Shown here piece by piece: positions 47,884 through 59,079 of a DNA stretch of 60,000 bases. The stretch is from Cryptomeria japonica (lineage: Eukaryota; Streptophyta; Pinopsida; Cupressales; Cupressaceae). The stretch is taken from assembly GCF_030272615.1 (NCBI RefSeq), contig NC_081409.1, forward strand, positions 530,076,291 through 530,136,290. Reading direction: 5' to 3'. Each line of letters opens with the position of its first letter. Positions within the stretch are counted from its first letter, which is position 1. Position numbers and translations under genes: made by a program. Below the pieces are notes generated by a model. That model was given only the letters and a program-made list of their open reading frames with translations. It had not been told where the DNA came from and searched no databases.

Positions 47884-50800
47884 TACTTCTTCGGTATCTT
47901 CTTCTTCCATCTCATTATACCTTATTAGCCTTCCTCTTGGATCATGTCTAACAACAAATGACCAACCCGGTTTATGTGGAACCCGTGAGTAAAATACCTA
48001 CTCACATTGGCTTGGAAGAACATAGGGCTCATCGCCAACTGGCTCAAATGACCTTGTATTAACTATTGTAAATCCATTATCATGTTCAATAACTATTCTA
48101 TTAGGATCATTTTTATTCACTCGTAGCCTATACCATTTGATGACGAACAAAACTAATTTGAAGGAATTAAAGTCACACTCAAGTATATCATCCAAAATGC
48201 CATAGTATTGATTTTGAGACTCTTGAGGATGTATGTCATTTCTAGATGAAATATTGGTCACCTCAAAGACTGCAGTTATCCCAGAATCACAAGTTTTCTT
48301 CGTGTCATCCAATGTTTTGATGCAAAATTTATGACATTGCAGCACATAGCCTTGTGGTTTTTGAGCTACAATATGTCTAACATGGTAAAATTATTGCATT
48401 GTGAGTTGATAAACATACAGGTGATTAATAAAATTATACATACTTGTTTATCTCTTAAACCATATGCTAAATCAATTTCCCTTTGCATAACATTGGAATC
48501 TCCATTACGATGAGATTCTTTAACCAATGAAGCCACACCTTGTCATGTTAATGTGCGACCATAATGTTGACATCGTTCAATCCATACCGTCATCCAATCA
48601 AGATTGTTTACAATATACAAATGTAGTGCATCCCACTCCTAACCAACTGTACAAATAATTAATAGACAACTTAGAACCAATTTATTTAGAAGATTAAGAA
48701 TTAATTACTACAATAACATCTTACTATTACCTCTCACTTTCCTCAATCTACCTTTCCCCATCAAGTACTCCCCTTTGAATTTGTTAATGGCGTTGGGATC
48801 CCAAATGTGATCTGCATGGATGTCTGTTGCAAACTTAGGAAGACATTCAAAAATGTACACCATAGTCTGGTATACCATATATCCCTCCACCATAGAACCC
48901 TTAGGATGTGCTCTTTGTCAAACCAAAGCCTTCAAAAATTTTAAGTGTCTCTCAACCATCCACATTGACCTAATGTGTACAGGTCCACATAATTCAATCT
49001 CCTCAACTTGGTGTATGAGGTAGTGTTCTTGTGCATTGAAAAAAGTTGAAGGTAGACACTTTTGCATTTCACACATTAAATGAGGAAAATTTCTCTTCCA
49101 ATATTTACTATTTTTTTTATGGATTTCTTTAGATGACAACCACCTAGAAGAGATTCAAGATGCAAAAATATATAAACAAGACTTTACAAAATAATATACA
49201 ATATATTACATAACAAGTAAAACAAATCACAAATATATTATCTATACAACAAATTGAACAAAGATCACTACTTACCTCATGTATTTTCCAAGATCATATA
49301 TGACTTGCTTGACATTATTGTCAAAGTTGTCTGGGAGAGATAGAGGTAGAACGTATTGCAACAATTATCAAATGATCTTTTCATTGTTTTCTAACATAAT
49401 ACAATGAAAAGTACATGCGTAGTATACAAATATTTAGTAAATACACAAGAACATTAATTACCTTAATGAAGGTATGCCAATTATGTGTTTTCATCCCTGG
49501 CCTAAATTCACTTTTCTTTGATATGAGATTGTTTATGTTCGCTGTAAATCTTGTGGGAAATCGAATTTTTTGTATGACTTCTTTTATAACATTGCTTTGT
49601 TGGTCCGTTAATAACCAAGGAAGGGCACTTATATTAATTTGGTCTCCATTGCTAATTGATTGAATGACATTTTTCATTGCATGATTGGATTCCTGAATGT
49701 CACTACAGATTTTGACAATTTTTTCTTTGTCAGGCCTTCCCTCCAATATTTTCCATAATGTCTCTATTATATTCTTTCCAAGATGCATAGTATCAAACAA
49801 ATGCACAATTTGTAGCTGTCGTAGTAGGGCAACCTACTAAATTATCTTGGATAACATTTTAGTCCCTTTAGAAGGTGGTCATTAATGCCTTAACGACCTT
49901 CACGATCATCAATTACATCATCAGTAAACAAAACACAATAGAAAAATACAAATTCCAAACATAAACCATTAGATGGAATTACATTACCTTGACGATTAAT
50001 TCTATTATGTTCCAACTTCCATAGGCAAGGTGTCATTCTTTGTGGCTTTGATGTAGTCTCTTCTTTCCCATTGAAAAGATATTTTTCAATATTTTGATAC
50101 TTATGATTTGTGTGGAGGAAGTGTCTATACTCATCAAACACCTGCTTTCCTAAACTTTTTGAATGATGGGATTTCAGGTTTGGACCACAAACTAGACATG
50201 CAATTTTTTCCTTTGTTTGAAGACCTACAAGATAATGTATAATTGGATTAAATATGTTAATTTTTATAATTTTAATTATAATGCATAGCTTGAACACTGT
50301 AACATACCACAAAAATGTGTTAGCCCTGGGGCGTCATGTATTGTCCATACAAGCATTGCATTGAATTGAAATTGTCTTTGTCCTATTGGTCTAGAGACGT
50401 CATACATAGTGAAACCATTTCAGAACTCTAACAACTTGTCGATAAGAGGCTCAATATACACATTCATATTTATAACTTGGTACTTACCTAGTTGAATGAA
50501 CAAAAACATTACATAATTATTATGACCATTTTAGTGCTTTATTTATAATTAAATGTAGATGACTATTAAATGGTAAAATACATGGAACAATCATCACCAA
50601 CATTATGTGCTCCCTCTTTATTGATATCCATGGAGGAATGTTATTGTTGATAACAAAAAATGGCCACACCGAGTAAACAGATCTCATCTCTCCAAATGGA
50701 TTGACATCGTCCGCTGCCAATGAAAGATTGAGATTACGAGGTTCTTCTTTAAAGTGTGGCCACTTTTACTCTATGTCCATAAATGTTGAACCATCCATAG

Positions 50801-51904
50801 GAATTCGAATAATGTCATCTCAACTTCTATTGCGTGCATGGTAATCCATAAATTGTGCCAAGCTAGTGTACCTAAATAATCATTGCATATGTGGAATAAT
50901 GGGAATATAACGAAGAACCTTGCGAGGCACCTTTTTTGTTATTTGATCTATTTGATATCTACTGATTTGACATTGAGGGCATTCTATTATAAATTCATGT
51001 TGTTTTATGATATATAATATGATCATTGGGACAAGCATCTATTGCTTGATACACCATTCCAATATCTTTCAGAATGGAAGATAATTCTCAGTATGAGCAA
51101 GGTAGAATATTTGATGGTGCTAACAAAACCTCACCTATCAATCTACAGAATATTAATTTGTTAATATAAAGAATATTAATGGTACATGATTCACCCTTTA
51201 TTAACTATAATGACATATGCAACATACCTTAACACACGTGAGATTGTTATATTGGATAAACCATTCGTAACCTTGAAGTTCACCAACAACAATACAACAG
51301 AGAGAAGAGTTGTTTGGGAGCCTTCATAAAGGGGCTCGTATGCCTTCTCAAGTATAGGTAAATCATGAACAACATCAAATTCATCTTGATCATCATAATC
51401 GACTACACCATTACTAAATGTGTCATGGATCAATGTATTTGTACCATCATCTTCAATTGTGTTTTCTGGCACATGATCGTCATCTTCCATGGGATCATTA
51501 TCTTCAGCTTCGATATTCACACCTCCATGTTCCTCCACTTTGAAAAACATATTCTTTAGGTTGTGTTGGTCCATATCATGTGCCCTAGGGAGCTTGACCT
51601 ATATAAAAATGATCAACATAAATAAACCATGGTCATGATCTCATCATGAAGTGATTTCTTATGTATCTAAATTATTAAAATGATATAATGAACAACTTAC
51701 CAATGGATGATAATCATGTCCCCCTTCAATGTGACCATGCTGCCTACAATGTTTCTTAGCTATTTTGATTAGAACTCTTCTAGTCTTTAAGCTCTTACAA
51801 ATTTTGCAGGGAAAATAACATTTTCCATCACCTTTTATTTTCAAGTTAGACCACAATCTAGAAATTGTCTCCTTATTTTGTTCTCCGCTGATATTTTCTA
51901 ACAT
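47884..51904 (-). pseudogene. TNP2-type CACTA transposase gene
   Basis: This family cuts and pastes CACTA elements. Domains in minus order: transposase-associated N-terminal region (51904-51659, with CYFPCKICKSLKTRRVLI and HCRQHGHI); an acidic linker and YEPLYEGSQTTLLSVVLLLV (51574-51225); ILKDIGMVYQAIDACPNDHI, VPRKVLRYIPIIPHMQ-like and DDVNPFGEMRSVYSVWPF (51140-50520); ACLVCGPNLKSHHSKSLGKQ and FNGKEETTSKPQRMTPCLW (50230-50000); MHLFDTMHLGKNIIETLWKI and a His/Asn-rich stretch (49806-49400). DUF4218-like ELCGPVHIRSMWMVERHLKF (49000-48920) and its tail (48893-48708) follow, then DUF4216-like YYGILDDILECDFNSFKLVLF...SFEPVGDEPYVLPSQ (48240-48005). After one TAG it continues VFYSRVPHKPGWSFVV...NEMEEEDTEEV into the Asp tract. 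Introns remain and stops are scattered, so it is inactive. Confidence 0.88.
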
Positions 51905-53219
51905 GGTCTTTCTTCACACACAAAAAAGTTGGTCTCTCGAAACTTCGGTGCATAACCTTCACAAATATGGAAGTCTTATTAGAACTATTTATATATAAGT
52001 TGAAATGTTACTTAAAATTAGACCCTCTTCAATTATGAAGACTATTTTATTTAGATATTTTTCTTGGCTAAAAAAGAAGCTTGATTTTGGCAAGTTGAGA
52101 AAAATATTTGAGTTTCAAAAAAAGAGAAACCTTTTTATTGTGTCATCTAATAGAATCAACTTAGAAATGATTAATTTACAAAGAAGTCAACATGAAACCA
52201 ACTTCATATGAAGGATAATTGAATTGACTATTAGAATCCAAAATATGAAGAAACTTGAGCAGTTACATTAAGTTATAATCAATTCTTTTGTTGCAATCCT
52301 GTCAACAAGGGTTTTATGATAGTTTTGACAAAAACCATTAGAACTTTCTTTATAATCCATGGATGACCTTCAACCCTATCTTGAATCAAAGATAAATCTT
52401 CATTATACAACCTCAAATAGGTTATTAGGGGCCGGATTCAATCCAAATCTTATTAGGAAAAATATCTAAAGCAACAAATAATCATGACTGTCAAAATTAA
52501 CAATTAAAAGTATTGAACAAAATATCTAATTTCTTATTGAATCTTTATCAAAAACATTTTACAATACATACTTTATAGAAATACACTTCCTTCCTATTTA
52601 TCCAACAAACAATTACATGGAAGTTTTACTTTCAAACTGATGTACAACCCTGTAATTGTCACAACCCTGCATAATTAAGTGACAGTCAGAGGCTTTATTT
52701 GATCTAGCCTTACAAGACTTTCCTCCAACTCTATCACACACACTTAATCTGAATAAATGATGTATTTTATATCCTCTCATGGTTCTATAGCTGTTCCAAC
52801 TGCCCCTAAGACTGAAATGTACAATTTGACAACATTTTATGCATTGTTGCATTGCAACTTTTTAGTGACACCTTGACAACTTTTGCCTTTTGACGTGAAT
52901 GATCACTAAACATTACTTAGATAATTTGAACACATTAGAATGGACTCAAAACAATATATTAAACCTTTATTACCCTTTCATGGGTACATTTACATTATTT
53001 GAATAATCAAGACCTGTATAGGACTATTTGACATTTTTTGACAAAATGGCACAATTAGCCTTACACATTGATTTCAAGCTTGACAATCTTGTTTATTTCT
53101 CATTACTCATGAGGAGTATGTAGCTTCTTAATCTAAGTACCATTTATTTCTCCATTTTCTTTAAGAATCAAGAGAGTATGGATTTCTTTAAGTATGGATG
53201 TCTAGAAGTGGAAGAGAAA
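51905..53219. other. 5' region of the CACTA element upstream of TNP2, unassigned
   Basis: AT-rich DNA with no recognisable coding sequence or repeat structure. The promoter and first untranslated exon of TNP2 should lie here if the gene model is right, but no element is clear enough to call. Confidence 0.5.
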
Positions 53220-56200
53220 TGGAAGAAGTCCATTAGAACTCCACAAGTCTGCAAATCAAACCATCGGTGTAGCCTACCCCAAAGAAAGCACCCTATAAAA
53301 GCCAAAGGTCATCGAGAAGTGATTAACTATCGCTAAAAGGGGATAGGATTTACCCCGATACCTGATAGTCACATCAGGAGGATATTACTTAAGTATCATC
53401 AGCGTGAGTTTCGTTATCGAAACATGCGCATTGTTGTCTTGCCGATAGACGATAAGGCTATCGGTAAGACTTACACTGATAGGGATTGAAGCCTTAGTCA
53501 TCTATACAACTTAAAGAGATCAGGGTGTAACATTTTGAGCTATCTCAATGCTTGATGGAAATAATAGAGAAGGAGATTCATCAAGGAAAAAGTAACTACC
53601 GACAGAGACTGTTGAAGGTTATGTCGATACCCGATGGAGGGATCGAGAAGACACACACCGATAAAAAACAAAGTGACTTAAGGAATGAAATATTACTGAT
53701 GGCACTAAGGGAGTAATTCATTGGGAAAACATATACCAATGAGTCATTATAGATACAATTCAAAACTAAAACCAAAGAAGCATGTATTTAATGCGTGCAA
53801 TTGATTAGATTGATGGTTCACATGAGGCAAATTAAGAATCAAATGCAGGTTGTGTCTTAGTAAAAAACACACAAGGTGAGAATTATTGCTCACAATTCAT
53901 CATGCATGATGGAGGCTGCAAGTTCATCAAGAAGAAAGAGGAGTGCTAAGGGCTCCAAATCCACGTCTAAAAAATCCAAAACAGCGGAAGTCCCTCCTGC
54001 ACGGAAACTGAATCAAGATGTCATTGATCAATTGTAGTCCCCAGACCCAAAATCAAGGAGGTCAAAACAACATTTGCCTAGAAAAGACCAGCTTGAGGAC
54101 AGGTTTAAAGGGGTTGGAGATGTGTGGACAAAGGTGAGAGGCTATGAACTCTTCCTGTTTCATTTTCTAAGAAAGGACAGAGAAGTGCCAATTTGTAACC
54201 CATGGATAACAAACTTAGGTAAACTAGTTGTTCCAAATTTTTTCATAAATATCAGATTGATGGAAGTCTTGGTCAAAAATTACAATTCTGTGAAGAGATG
54301 AATTCAGTTTCAAAATGGTAAAGTGTTTATCAGATTTAGTCATGGCACCATAGATGAAGTTTTTAGCTTAGACCCTAACCCTAATGTACCCTTGTCATTT
54401 GAAGAACTAGAGGAGGAATTTGTTAAAATGGATACTACTTATAAAGGGTGGAACTTAGCTTTCCATAGAGTTCAGAAGGGAATTCTAACCAAAGAGGATG
54501 GGCCCCCATTCAAAATGGACATTTTCAGACACTACTTGCAGTAAACCTATATGTCATACAGACAGGTTGGAGGTATAGAGGTCCCTGATGTAGCTAATAT
54601 TGGGCCGCTAGTGTTAGCAGCAAATGTACAGATGTATGAGCCAAGACCCTTTGATTATGATACTTATGTTGTAGAAAAATTACATGAAGGTTTCTTGAAC
54701 CTCAGAGATAATAGGGAGCCCACTTTCAATTTTTACTCATTCTTAATGCATTTGATTTGATTTTATGGAACATTTAGGGGTATGTGGCCAATGAATTTAA
54801 AATTGAACATAGTGGACAGAGCAGGTAAAGAACAACCAATATAGATGTGGACATCAGTTTGGGATTCATGATATGTGAAATCAAAATACATCAAGTTTGA
54901 AGAGCTAATAGTAAACCCATTATACCAAATATATGGTGTCCCATGTGAAGGATCTATTTCCATTAAAGTTAAAAGATTTCTTAGACATGTTGTTTTTGAT
55001 GAAAGAGGTATTATCAATCACAACTGGGGTGATTGGTTTGTTCACAAGGATTTTACTTGCGTCAAGATTTATGGTTTCGAAGGAACCCCATATCTACTGC
55101 CAAAACTTGTACCAGATAGAATTGCTTATCTGGAGATTGTGACGTAGTTAAGTGTTTTGAATGCCACACATTTTGGAGGTATGCATAAGCAGACTTTCCT
55201 TCCTGGGACTCTTAGTTTTGGGGATTTTACCATTGTATCAACAAAGGCTCATGAAGCCATTGATAGGAAACTGATTGAAGATTAAAATTTGTTCAAATAT
55301 GCTATGAGGGTCAATTATGACCTTGAGGGATATATTCACATTTCCAAGAAAATTCAAAATCTGGGAGATTATATTCATGTTTACTTGGAAGAAGAGGACA
55401 TGTTTAGAAACATGGAGGACGAAGAGGCCTATATTACTATTGATGAATTAAACAAGAAATTGGAAGAAAAGAAAAAGAGATTGCAAGAAATGGAAACTAA
55501 AGAAGAAGAGAGTGAAGGCGAGTCCGAAGAAGTTGAGGTGGTATCTAGGCATCAAGCACCAGACATAGCAGAAGAGCCAGACTTGCAAGAGAAAATTGTT
55601 GCCAGGCTGAACATCCATAGTGATGCAAGTTACGATGAGTATTCTACCTTTGTGTCTGATGATGTTTTTATTAAGTCAAAAGAATTTAAATCCCTTTTAT
55701 ATAATTTCCAAGGCAAAAAACTGAGAGAATCTATCCCAAATGTAACCCCTAAAAAAGAATCAAAATTGTTGGGGAAACTAAAGGAAGAAATCAGTTTAGA
55801 ATTAACCACTATAACCCCTCAAAGGGGGAGACAACTTCATAGTGAAGCAGGAATCATCATCTTTCCAATTTGGGACATGAGTGCATCATTTATTTTTGAT
55901 AGCATGTTACATTTTGAGAATAAGGATTTTAAATTGGATATTCTGGGGGTAAATGATGTGTATGTCGGCTCTAGATTTGACCAAAATGAAGAGGCTTTTC
56001 TTTTATGGCCTCTTTACCCTCCAAATAAGAGGCCAAAAATCATTGATGTAGATAAAGCCTTTGGTCACACAATGAAATTGAAAGTTGGTGAAGTAGATCC
56101 CATTGTTACTGTTGATATGGGTATTGATATTTCAAAATTTAATAAAGCACAATTGGTCAAAGTGATCAAAGAAAGAGATCAGTACAAGGGATTATATGAA

Positions 56201-57635
56201 GAGTTGCTAAAAAGAGGAGGACAACGTGTGCCACAAATCCATGATGGGTCTCAGTAGAAAAATAAATGTGAGTAAGTACAAATAGAAAATAAAAAGTTGA
56301 AAAGGCAAATGTAGAGTGTGAGGGCTGACATAGCCTCTGTTTTATTGACTAAGAGATTTGAAAAATTGCAAGGTTTCCTTGAAGATTTTTGGGTTATTTA
56401 TCAAAAGAATATAGATAATGCAATATCTCACAACCAGATTTATAAAAGACTAGGAACTCTATTGCATGATAAGACAATGGCCAATACAGATGCTGAAGTC
56501 ATTAAATGAATACAAAAGCTGTTGAAAAAGCATGAAGACTTTGACACAGAATTGCAAAAAGAATTTAATGAATATAAGAAAATAGTATAGCATGGTTTTC
56601 CAGAAATTGAAGATCAGAATGGATAGTTTAAGGATAAGGATAAATGGATTGTGGAGTGCCAAAGTCTTCTCAATGCTTCCCTTAATAGTGCCCGGTCTGA
56701 TGTACTTGACATGACAGACACAATCAAGCAAATGGAAAACTTCATCACTTTGGAGATTGTGGTTAGAGATATTATCTATGATGCAGACACCTACAAATCA
56801 TAGGGATATTTGAAGCACATTCAGAAGTGTGATCAAATGCTTGGAGACCAGCCATAGATATCAAAAGATATTTAAAGATGTGACTTTGTATTTTATAGTT
56901 TTAGTTTGTTAGGGCAGTTTTTAGGTAGTTAGTTTTTTGTTAATTTTAGTTTAATGAAAGGGTATGCCCTTTCATTTTTCAAACTCAATCCTCATCTATA
57001 TGTGGTTTTTTAGGAGATACAGATATCACAAGTTTATAGTTTTTTTTATCAAGACAGCCTCTATGCATTTTCTTATGAACTTGTTGTCTAGAAGTACCAA
57101 GTTGATGGAGGGTATGCACTGAAATCAACTGGTTTAAGTATTTTATCTTCAATATAAAGATTCAAGTGTTTCTAATTCATGATGGTATCTATCTTTTCAA
57201 TGGATTGATCAGTTCCTTGGATAAATCTATTTACATAGATTGTTTCATTGTGCAATCTTATGTTGTTGTAATTAAGATTGATTTTCAGTTTGAATATCAG
57301 TTTGAAGGATTGGTTGGCAAACTTTGAATTGTCTTATTGGTCTTTCAAAGTGAAGTTAAATTTAGTAAGACTAATTGGATCTCACATTTTAATTGCAATT
57401 TATATGGAAGCCTTTGAGATGATGGTCTTGTTACATTAACAAGTTATTAAAATTGTCTTTAAGGTTAAACGTAGGATTTTTCATTTGAAATGATATGAAA
57501 CTAGTAAGGAATCAAGGCGTTGGTCTTTTATTGATTTTATATATTTGAATCAAGTAATTCCAAAGAAAGTTTCAATAAGGAATCATATTTCTAATTCATA
57601 CAATCACTACTTTATAAACATTCATTTACAAGCAA
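53220..57635 (+). mobile_element. Unclassified repeat element, copy 2
   Basis: Leader with ATTGTCTTGCCGATAGACG and GGTAAGACTTACACTGATAG (53430-53490) matches 23820-23870, followed by the long ORF (53908-56873) and a 3' region (56880-57635) that matches 35740-36510. It lacks the full 219-bp array seen in copy 1; only scattered motifs of that type (ACCGATA, ATCGG) remain. The left edge is approximate. It inserted into the 5' region of the CACTA element. Confidence 0.6.
53908..56873 (+). pseudogene. Long unidentified ORF, copy 2
   Basis: Basic start MMEAASSSRRKRSAKGSKS, then NPWITNLGKLVVPNFFINIR, IDEVFSLDPNPNVPLSFEELE, TYKGWNLAFHR, IGPLVLAANVQMYEPRPFD, WDS-stop-Y, VNPLYQIYGVPCEG, NHNWGDWFVHKDF, YLLPKLVPDRIAYLEIV, LPGTLSFGDFTIVSTK. 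A long intact frame 55289-56257 carries a Glu-rich linker, VSDDVFIKSKEFKSLLYNF, IIFPIWDMSASFIFDSMLHF, VYVGSRFDQNEE, YPPNKRPKIIDVDKAFGH and DMGIDISKFNKA. It ends in a coiled coil (LHDKTMANTDAE, CQSLLNASL). The TGA after WDS (54869-54871) is shared with copy 1 (33779-33781). Other breaks are private to each copy. Better preserved than copy 1 in the second half. Confidence 0.65.
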
Positions 57636-57638
57636 GTA

Positions 57639-57922
57639 GATGGAAAACATGCATTTACAAGCAAGCAAGCAGATTGATTCTGGTATAGCAAATAGGGTTT
57701 ACTTATTTTTTAATTTTTATACAATACTTTTAGCCTTTATCTAACATAATCGATAATTGGAAGACTTTTCAATAACTAGGGATGGAAAACATTCATTTAC
57801 AAGAAAGCAAGCAGATTGATTCTGGTATAGTAAATAGGGTTTACTTATTTTTTGATTTTTATACAATATTTTTAGCCTTTATCTAACAAAATCAATAATT
57901 GGAAGACTTTTAAATAACTAGG
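57639..57922. repeat. Tandem duplication, period 142 bp
   Basis: GATGGAAAACATGCATTTACAAG at 57639 recurs as GATGGAAAACATTCATTTACAAG at 57781; both copies run through CAGATTGATTCTGGTATAG, AATAGGGTTTACTTATTTTTT and end AATAACTAGG (57780 and 57922). The copies differ at only a few positions, so the duplication is fairly recent. Confidence 0.92.
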
Positions 57923-58189
57923 AATTGCTAGGAACTACAACATTAGGAAAGTAAATAAAAATAGATAAATGAGAACATATCGATAGGATGACAAGCTCAA
58001 ATTTATGAGACACATACTTTGAAATGAACTTGTCTACAACCAAATTCACATGATTCAAACACACAACCTGCAACTCCATAGGAATTTAACGACATGCAAA
58101 AATCTATAGGAATTTCACCATCTCTAATAGTTCAATACCCTCCAAATGAGTTAATTAAATCCTTCATTTTTACCTTCTAGACAACCCAA

Positions 58190-58312
58190 TTTGCAAAGGA
58201 AGAGGAAGAGGAAGAGGCAAAGGAAACGTTCAACCCGATTTGCAGAGGTAGAGGCAGAGGAAGACGCAAAAGAAACAAAGGAATTGGTAGTGGCAGAGGA
58301 AGTTGAGAGTTA
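58190..58312 (+). repeat. Purine-rich imperfect repeats near the CACTA 5' end
   Basis: GGAAGAGGAAGAGGAAGAGGC and GGTAGAGGCAGAGGAAGACGC form two imperfect copies of a purine-rich block with AAAGGAAACGTTCAACCCGATTTGCA-type spacer. This would lie in the leader of the CACTA element. No function is apparent. Confidence 0.7.
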
Positions 58313-58359
58313 ATTCAATTCATCACACATGGTTTTCAAATGAACCCGTGCTTTTTTTT

Positions 58360-58541
58360 TTAATAATGCCTCTGGTTGTCGGAATTCTGACTAACACGGG
58401 TGTTGTCCGAAAACATTGTCGGCATCATCGTTGGCATTTCGACATTATCGGGCATTTTAAAAAAAAATTCACATTTGATCACAAAAAGCCTTGTCCACCA
58501 GAAACCTCCGTCAAAATTGGAGGCCAAATCTATTAGTGACT
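58360..58541. repeat. Right TIR and subterminal motifs of the CACTA element with ACT duplication
   Basis: The terminal bases GGAGGCCAAATCTATTAGTG end at 58538 and are followed by ACT (58539-58541). Just inside, at 58375-58455, GTCGGAATTC, TTGTCGGCATCATCG and TTTCGACATTATCGG echo the left subterminal motifs. The right subterminal zone is shorter and more diverged than the left. Confidence 0.85.
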
Positions 58542-58943
58542 TTCTCAACCATACATGCCAATTCAAGGACATTTTGTTGATAAGAATACTAAGAAACAAT
58601 CTGATCCATTGCATGAAGAGTTGTTTGTAATGGGACAACTGGTGCACAACTACTTGCAACAATTTTTTTTAGGAATACATTCCTTAACAAATTCTTCATA
58701 CACTTTACTATGGATAAGTTCATGTGGCATAAGGTCAAGCTGAAACACACTTTCTGCATTGGAAAAACCCATGCAACTTTCTAGCTCAAAAACATCATCA
58801 ACTAAAAATGGTGGCATCTTATCATCCAAGTTCTCAGCATCACACATAACTGATTCATGTGAGAATGAATTTATGTCATCAAAATATTGCACACTAGCAT
58901 TGTTTTCATCAGATATATAGCTTTCCAACTCTTCTTCATACAA
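58542..58943 (-). pseudogene. 5' part of the unidentified ORF split by the CACTA insertion
   Basis: A minus-strand frame from 58943 (MYEEELESYISDENNAS) to 58650 is acidic with Ser, Asn and Phe (FDDINSFSHESVMCDAENLDDKMPPFLVDDVFELESCMGF). A frame change after EFVKECIPKKNCC leads into ELACMVEKVEV near the CACTA edge, which continues at 19589. I do not recognise the family. Confidence 0.5.
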
Positions 58944-59079
58944 GCTACTAGATTCATCTAAACCATATGACTCTAGATGGACCTTTTGTGTGCTCTCCTT
59001 GCTTGAACAACTAATGTTGCTATCACATGGTGTAGTAACTAAAATTATCTCTATTTATGTATCATTTGTGTCTTATAAT
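58944..59079. other. Short spacer before the right-hand LTR
   Basis: The acidic minus-strand wording (for example SHGLDESSSLYEEELESY) seems to extend a little upstream of 58943 into about 59000, which suggests the split ORF is also 5'-incomplete in this reading. Nothing else is seen. Confidence 0.4.

Larger units (their letters stand above)
19590..58538 (-). mobile_element. Giant CACTA (En/Spm) transposon carrying clathrin heavy chain exons, with nested insertions
   Basis: The left end reads CACTAGTACATTTGGCCTC and the right end, in reverse complement, CACTAATAGATTTGGCCTC. Over 36 bases the two agree at 29 positions. The flanking trinucleotide is ACT on both sides (19587-19589 and 58539-58541), the 3-bp duplication typical of CACTA elements. 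Inside, in minus orientation, lie TNP2 transposase domains, a second multi-exon TNP1-type gene, and clathrin heavy chain exons, followed by subterminal repeats. The span is 38,949 bp. Removing the recognisable later insertions (23652-36605, 38769-43298, about 53220-57635) leaves roughly 17 kb, a believable size for an autonomous CACTA. The main uncertainty is whether these ends belong to one element or to two related ones. Confidence 0.75.

Noticed and set aside
47469-47910. His-rich, Met-rich and Asp-rich ORFs as independent genes
   Set aside because: They are readings of one ATC microsatellite. Only the Asp frame has any upstream coding context, as the tail of the transposase.
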